NCBI GenBank assembly: GCA_947034885.2
Contig: OX344754.2
Location: 5,835,001 to 5,899,000, forward strand
Length of the DNA: 64,000 bases
DNA from: Thuidium tamariscinum
Taxonomy: Eukaryota > Streptophyta > Bryopsida > Hypnales > Thuidiaceae
Direction: 5' to 3'
Below the pieces are notes generated by a model. The model was not told where the DNA came from, ran no database searches, and worked only from the letters and a program-made list of their open reading frames with translations. Shown piece after piece: positions 58,710 to 64,000 of this stretch. The translations under genes and the position numbers were made by a program. Within the stretch, counting starts at the first letter, position 1, and each line of letters begins with the position of its first letter.

Positions 58710-59460
58710 AAGTGGTAAGGGACGTATTACAAAGATTACAGAAACATGGACTATATGCTAAAGAATCTAAATGTCAATTCCATCAGCATTCCGTTGAACT
58801 TTTGGGAATGATTGTATCGGCTAAAGGACTTGAAATGTGTCCAAACAGGGTGCAAACTATTAAAAATTGGCCCGTTCCAACCTCGGTTAAGGAAATTCAA
58901 GCATTTCTTGGATTTGCGAATTTTTACCGCCGGTTTATATGTGATTATTCCAAGATCACTGTTCCTCTCACTATTTTAACTCAAAAGAATAAACAATTTG
59001 AATGGGACCCACAAGCAAGTCAAGCATTCATTGACCTACGATCAAGATTTCTTCAAGCACCGGTACTACTCCATCCTGACTTTGCATGGCCTTTTATAGT
59101 TGAAACGGATGCGTCAGACATGGCAACAGGTGCAATTCTGTCGCAACACGGGGATGACGGTCACTTACATCCGTGTGCGTACAGGAGTTCTAAAATGTCT
59201 CCTGCTGAACAGAACTACGACATTTATGACAAAGAACTTCTAAGTATTATTTTAGCTTTCCAGGATTGGCGGGTATATTTAGAGGGGTCACCTCATCAAG
59301 TCCGTGTAATTTCGGATCATAAAAATTTGGAGTACTTTATGACTACGAAGCAATTAAATAGGAGACAAGCTCGATGGTCAGAATTCTTATCCGCGTTTGA
59401 CTTTGATATCCAACATCGGCCGGGTTCATTAAATGGGCATGCAGATGCCCTCTCAAGAAG
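58710..59460 (+). pseudogene. RT thumb/connection and RNase H region of the chromovirus
   Basis: FLGFANFYRRFI marks the connection. RNase H follows with VETDASDMATGAILSQ, YDKELL and SDHKNLEYF, then RQARWSEFL. Part of a broken element. Confidence 0.9.
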
Positions 59461-59739
59461 AGTTGATCTCATGGAAGGCCGACATGAAGAGAATCGCCCC
59501 CTTCTACGTCTGGCATCATTGGAGGACTGTGACCCCGTTTGGAGCAATGCTCAAATTCTAGAACAAATAAAACTATGCATTGACGAAGACCCCGCATTGC
59601 AACCAGTATTGGCAATTCTAAAAGGGGGATTAAAAAAGAGCCCGCATGACATCCGTCGACGGTTTCAAGAGTATAACTTGACAGATGGGATTCTTCGGTT
59701 CAAAGACATGATCTACGTGCCAAACGATGACGAACTTCG

Positions 59740-60560
59740 GCGACAAATACTACGATCGAGGCATGACGCTCCCGCCGCGGGACATCAAGGCCGGGCTAAG
59801 ACTTTAGAATTGGTAACTAGAATTTTTTTATTGGCCTACGGTTGGTCGTTATGTGCATCGATATGTGGATGGGTGCGATCTGTGCTAGAGGTCAAAATCA
59901 ACACGTCATCCTCGATATGGCCTACTACAACCGATTCCAGCCGCTCATGCTCCATGGAAGCGGGTTTCCATGGACTTCATCGTCAAACTACCCCAAAGCA
60001 AAGGGTATGACTCTATTCTAGTGGTTGTTGATAAGAATACTAAACTAGCTCATTTTGTACCTACAAAGGAGACCATTGACTCCAATGACACTGTATCGTT
60101 ATATTTAAATAATGTATGGAAATATCATGGCATGCCGAAGGAGGTCATATCAGACAGGGGCTCCGTTTTTGTGTCAAAATTTATGCGTAGACTATGTGAA
60201 CTTCTTAAGATCCAACCATCACCAACGACGGCTTTTCATCCCCAAGGGGATGGCCAAACGGAGAGGGTGAATCAAGTAATTGAACAATTTCTTCAAATGT
60301 TCATGACAAAGCGTCAAGATAATTGGACAGATCTACTGCCATTAGCAGAATTTGCCTACAACAACGCATGCCATTCGGCAACAAGGTTCTCTCCGTTTTA
60401 TGCCACGTACGGTTACCACCCGGCATTATCGTTTTCTATACCTACAACATCTATTGTTCCAGCGGCCGAGGATCGTGTTCGACATCTACAACAAGTTCAT
60501 GAGGAACTCAAGACTATGATTATGATTGTGGGGGAACAAGCTAAGCGAAATTACGACCGA
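59740..60560 (+). pseudogene. Integrase region of the chromovirus
   Basis: The catalytic core is recognisable: VVVDKNTKLAHF (first Asp), VISDRGSVF (second Asp), and GDGQTERVNQ (Glu). The zinc-binding part before it is less clear. Part of a broken element. Confidence 0.9.
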
Positions 60561-60829
60561 GGGGTACAACTACAACCGACCTTTCAACTAGGTGACAAAG
60601 TCCTCTTGCGCCATGAAAATATTGCAACTACAGAGCCCTCTCATAAATTAGCTTCTAAGTTTCTCGGACCGTTTCTAATAATAGATAAACTCTCCGATCT
60701 CGTTTACCGGTTAAAACTACCTAAGACATTACGTATTCACAACGTTTTCCATGTTTCTCTATTTGAAAAATACCGTGAGGATACCATTCCCGGACGTCGC
60801 CGCATACCACCTCCGCCAATTATTACCCC

Positions 60830-61000
60830 AATTGGAGATGTGGAGTGGGAGGTGCACAAGGTTATTGATTCATGTTTATTCGGTCGTTGGAAAAAACTCC
60901 ACTACTTGGTGTCATGGGAGGGCTATGGGCCGGAGGAGAATTCGTGGGAGCCGGCGGACAATCTTGAAAACGCACTGGAGGCAATTGCGGATTTCTATAA
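60830..61000 (+). pseudogene. Chromodomain at the integrase C-terminus
   Basis: HYLVSWEGYGPEENSWEPA is a textbook chromodomain core with its aromatic residues. In chromoviruses it steers integration toward marked heterochromatin. Confidence 0.92.
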
Positions 61001-61045
61001 ACTCCATCCAACGGCACCAGGGCCCCAACCTAGAAGGGGGGGTAA

Positions 61046-61301
61046 TGTTACGAACCCGTTCGTAACAAGGGAACGGTTGTAACGGTTGGGTTAGTTGGCC
61101 TCTTCCCTTCCCTTTAATAGTCAAGTGAGGAGGCTTGTTCCTTACTTGACATTTTGTGTAATAAAGATGATATGAATTTAATACAATGTATAAGTGTGAT
61201 TCTCATTGTCATTATTGTAACTTGGTGGTGATTTAGTGTTGGTTTGCTTTGAATGCGATTTAAGTAGAGCATCGACTTATTGGTCAAGTCGATCCGTAAT
61301 A
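61046..61301 (+). repeat. 3' LTR of the chromovirus
   Basis: 256 bp, preceded by a polypurine run and followed by the CGAAA target duplication. Confidence 0.95.
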
Positions 61302-61740
61302 CGAAACCAACCTTACATTGAATTAGATAAATATGCAAAATACAAACAAGTAACCTTAGTTACAATACAATAGACTAATTGACCTTTCCTAATGGAATTT
61401 TCCTTTATACTAGTTGTCCTTGAATTTTGTTGAATAGAATAAACTTCATATTATATTTAACTTAGTGGGGCTTTTAATTGCAAGAACTTCATTTTGACAT
61501 TGTTATGGGACTTGGGCAACAACATACTAATAGAGACCATTTATCTACTAGGAATTTTTTTTGACATCTAACTTATCTATTGTAGATGATGGCAAATCTA
61601 ATGCTCAATTATTTAAAGTAGATGCTATTTATACAAAATATATTGATACATAAAATTATTTGTCTACAAATTCATTTTCAAAAGATTACAAATTAAAGTA
61701 GAAATAAACTTCAATAAAAAGAAGTGTACTTCACATCTTA

Positions 61741-62260
61741 TTTATGGATGCTCTATATAAATTAATCCAAGATGGGTTATTATGGAGATGTATTCATCAA
61801 AGTGAAGTTAAGGATGGATTGGAAAGGTATCATTTAGACATTTGTGGTAGTCACCAACCCCTTTTTTTTTGCTTTTTGAGAAAGTGCCAACATGGCGATC
61901 ATTTAAAATTTGGTGAAGCATTGTATTTCTACATTCATCCAACTTTTGCACTAAGAAATACTTTATAGTTATATTCATACACTTTATCATCTAAATTTGG
62001 CGATTTCATCCACGGTTTTCATAAAAATGGTAAATTTCTGGCGAAAAAAGGTTACTTTTTTCGATACTTTTCTGGCGAAAAAAAGATTTTTTTTTTAAAT
62101 GGTGCTTTCTGGCACCATATCGCCCAAAAAAAGGGTTGGTAGTCACTTTGCTAGTATGTTTACAATTCAAAAAATCATTTTGGCAAGATATTAATGGTTG
62201 CTTTTAATTGTTTAAGGACACTCATACATTGTTAGGTGTTGCAATCCATACCAATTCTTT
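61741..62260 (+). mobile_element. Older Ty3/gypsy integrase fossil, split by a small insertion
   Basis: Before the insertion the translation reads LIQDGLLWRCI ... LERYHLDICGSH, the zinc-binding start of a gypsy integrase (DGLLRRCI ... CHSSxCGGH). After it comes a segment like FTIQKIILARY, matching the usual T..KIL..GYWWPT. It is a separate fossil from the neighbouring chromovirus, lacking LTRs and much decayed. Confidence 0.6.
61855..62137. mobile_element. 283-bp Mutator-like MITE with 9-bp target duplication
   Basis: Flanked by GGTAGTCAC on both sides (61846-61854 and 62138-62146). Starts CAACCCCTTTTTTTTTGC and ends GCCCAAAAAAAGGGTT, inverted. A 9-bp duplication is typical of Mutator-like elements. 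It sits inside the gypsy integrase fossil, so it is younger than that fossil. It is non-coding, with two 'tttctggcgaaaaaa' repeats inside. Confidence 0.75.
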
Positions 62261-63166
62261 GTAGGCACTTACTCCTAATGTGTATATGTAGTTGTGCTAA
62301 TTATGGAAAACCTAGGCAATAAAGAACATTTTTGAGACTCATTGTCTCATTACCTATTATAGCAAAGTTCTAAAATATTGTCTACCACTTACAAAATCTT
62401 TCAAAGTGAACTAGTAGAAAACGGTGTTAGTCTTTATCTACATTCCCATCATTGAAAAGTTAAACTCTAGGCATACAACATTAACAATCATCCTAGGGTA
62501 GCCATATAGTATTGATTAAAAACCTCTTCAAAACTACATTATTTACAAAAATAATTTTTTGTCTTATTTACTATTCATAGGTCCAAGATCTTCAAGTCAA
62601 AAAATTCATAACTATTACTTTCAAGAATCTATTTGTGATTTGGATCCCTCAATCATATATTATGAATAAGGTTTTGAGCATAGAAAAAAACCATTGGCAT
62701 AGTTGTCACTATACATGTCTAATAACTTTTGTTTAAGGACTTAAAATCACAAACATTTTCTTGAAGGAAAAATTTCATTTGATCATACACATTCTTCAAG
62801 ATATCAATATTTTTTTTAAAGTTGATTTACATTGATTAAACAAGGTCAAAAGTTGTATTGGGAACACAATTTTTGCATTTTTTCTTTCAACATTCAAAGC
62901 TCCCACATTGCTTCAATTTATCTCATACCTTCAATTGAGGATTGATGAAGAACAATAGACTTTTTTATAATGACTTTTGCACCTTTCTTACAACTTAGAA
63001 AAGAAAAGGATAACTTTCATTACACCATACAAAGTCACCTTGATATTTGAGCGTCCTTGTTATACTTTACTCAATGGTATTAAATTTTCAACATCATTAT
63101 CAATGCAACGTTCATTTTATTTTTCGACTATTACTTTTTAAAATTATATTCTATCAACCGTATTGA
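62261..63166. other. AT-rich spacer, nothing recognised
   Basis: No supported gene or element. Confidence 0.4.
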
Positions 63167-63170
63167 TTAA

Positions 63171-64000
63171 CCCCTAAAGATTTTTGACTATATTTTCACC
63201 AAGAACACTCTAAAATTGTCATTTCTAATATAAGTGCAAATTTTTTTTTAAACCTTTTTTTTTTAAAGATGTAATTGTAGGATCTTGAAGTAAGGTGGTT
63301 TGAAAAGATGTGGAAAAAATTTCAGAAATTTCCAATGCGTAGATTGGAAGATATTAACATTTGAATTGACAACAATCATTTTTTGTCCCTACAAAAACCT
63401 GGGCAATTGCACTTCACAAGGTCAAATTTGTATGAAAAAATGTTCAAAATGGTGGTTATTCTTTGAATTCATCCTTCAATGTAAGTTGGCTACAAGTTCA
63501 AAAAATTCAAATCATTTGGAATTGTACAACATATAGGAAAAAAAGAGTAAGTAGAAAGAAGTAGAAAATGATTCAAAATACTAAATTGTGAACAGTTTAT
63601 TTATGGAAATGAAAAATGCCAATCTCAATGGTTGTATTTTAAGAAACAATCTTCACCCAATGTTTTAAGTTTTTTTTCAAAAATATTAAAAATTGAATTA
63701 CATAAAGGATTTCAAACTTTTTGTAGAGTAAAGATTCCATAACTACCCGCAAAGTACCCCAAATTAAAACTCCTTATAACTTTTGACTCATTAATTAAAA
63801 TGGAATGATTCAGATCTTTCCACATAGATTAAAATATAATAAATCAATTTCAAATTTTATTTATTAAAAAAATAAATTTAAGAATTTATTTTTCTACCTA
63901 GGCTGCCCATTGATAAAAAAACAACATATCATGCCATAAATTTTTAACCATGTAGTCAAAAGTTATGAAAATTGTTGGGCCTCAAAACTACTCTTTGGGC
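63171..64000 (+). mobile_element. TTAA-type element P6 (P1 relative), runs off the window
   Basis: Starts CCCCTAAAGATTTTTGAC after TTAA (63167-63170) and follows P1 to the window end, including 'gtaggatcttg', 'ttcacaaggtcaaatttgtatg', 'caatgtaagttggctacaag', 'ctaggctgccca', 'aacatatcatgccata' and 'gttgggcctc'. Frames inside it are chance. Confidence 0.8.

Larger units (their letters stand above)
55257..61301 (+). mobile_element. Ty3/gypsy chromovirus, whole length, broken
   Basis: A 6.0-kb LTR retrotransposon with 256-bp LTRs and a 5-bp target duplication CGAAA (55252-55256 and 61302-61306). The order is gag with zinc knuckle, aspartic protease, reverse transcriptase, RNase H, integrase and chromodomain, which identifies a plant chromovirus. 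The two LTRs differ at only 5 of 256 positions, all transitions, so insertion was recent: under about 1 million years at grass-like rates, several million at slow tree-like rates. The coding region is interrupted by a handful of breaks (about three to five), so the copy looks dead. A polypurine run (61032-61042) precedes the 3' LTR; no standard primer-binding site was recognised. It is a well-preserved fossil. Confidence 0.95.

Noticed and set aside
1-64000. Organelle-derived insert, tRNA or rRNA gene
   Set aside because: I saw no plastid or mitochondrial coding sequence and no cloverleaf or rRNA-like conserved block on reading both strands.

Overview
The window looks like a repeat-dense, AT-rich nuclear segment of a land plant. 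The evidence is a Ty3/gypsy chromovirus with a plant-type integrase-chromodomain end, a plant-type hAT (DUF659) transposase, an SRA (YDG) fragment of plant SUVH type, and Stowaway-, Tourist- and Mutator-like miniature elements. The kinase-like protein with an HND motif resembles, from memory only, families of non-seed plants (ferns, lycophytes, bryophytes); that placement is a low-confidence inference. I see no rRNA or tRNA gene, no CRISPR array, no bacterial operon and no clearly intact host gene.

Layout. 0-5 kb: a coiled-coil ORF (minus) behind a GC-rich island, then two nested TTAA-flanked elements. 6.7-10.3 kb: a truncated SRA gene (plus), a basic nuclear-type ORF (minus), a second GC island and a kinase-like ORF (plus). 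10.3-19.3 kb: mostly decayed TTAA-flanked elements, with a third island at 14.4-14.9 kb. 19.3-24.8 kb: island, hAT transposase gene, another TTAA-flanked element, fifth island. 25-38 kb: tandem repeats and three related, diverged LTR-like segments, with CACTA-like and other inverted-repeat elements inserted. 38-55 kb: AT-rich sequence with miniature elements, gypsy pol debris, an unrecognised minus-strand gene and a near-perfect 740-bp foldback element. 55.25-61.3 kb: one whole-length, young but broken chromovirus with 256-bp LTRs and target duplication CGAAA. 61.7-64 kb: gypsy integrase debris split by a 283-bp element, and another TTAA-flanked element.

Two things stand out. First, five GC-rich islands are built from one degenerate 13-mer (ACCCGCGGTCGCC). 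Three lie just upstream of unrelated intronless ORFs with the motif in the sense direction each time, and two of these share a further homologous block of about 80 bp. This suggests a portable promoter or mobile-gene module. Second, the commonest repeat carries CCCCTAAAG-type inverted ends flanked by TTAA. A copy without the insertion elsewhere in the window shows the TTAA duplication directly, which is a piggyBac-type signature hardly described in land plants.

The three island-linked ORFs also share a decay pattern: each stays in one frame from end to end and is cut only by two in-frame stops of the kind made by C-to-T change, with no frameshift.
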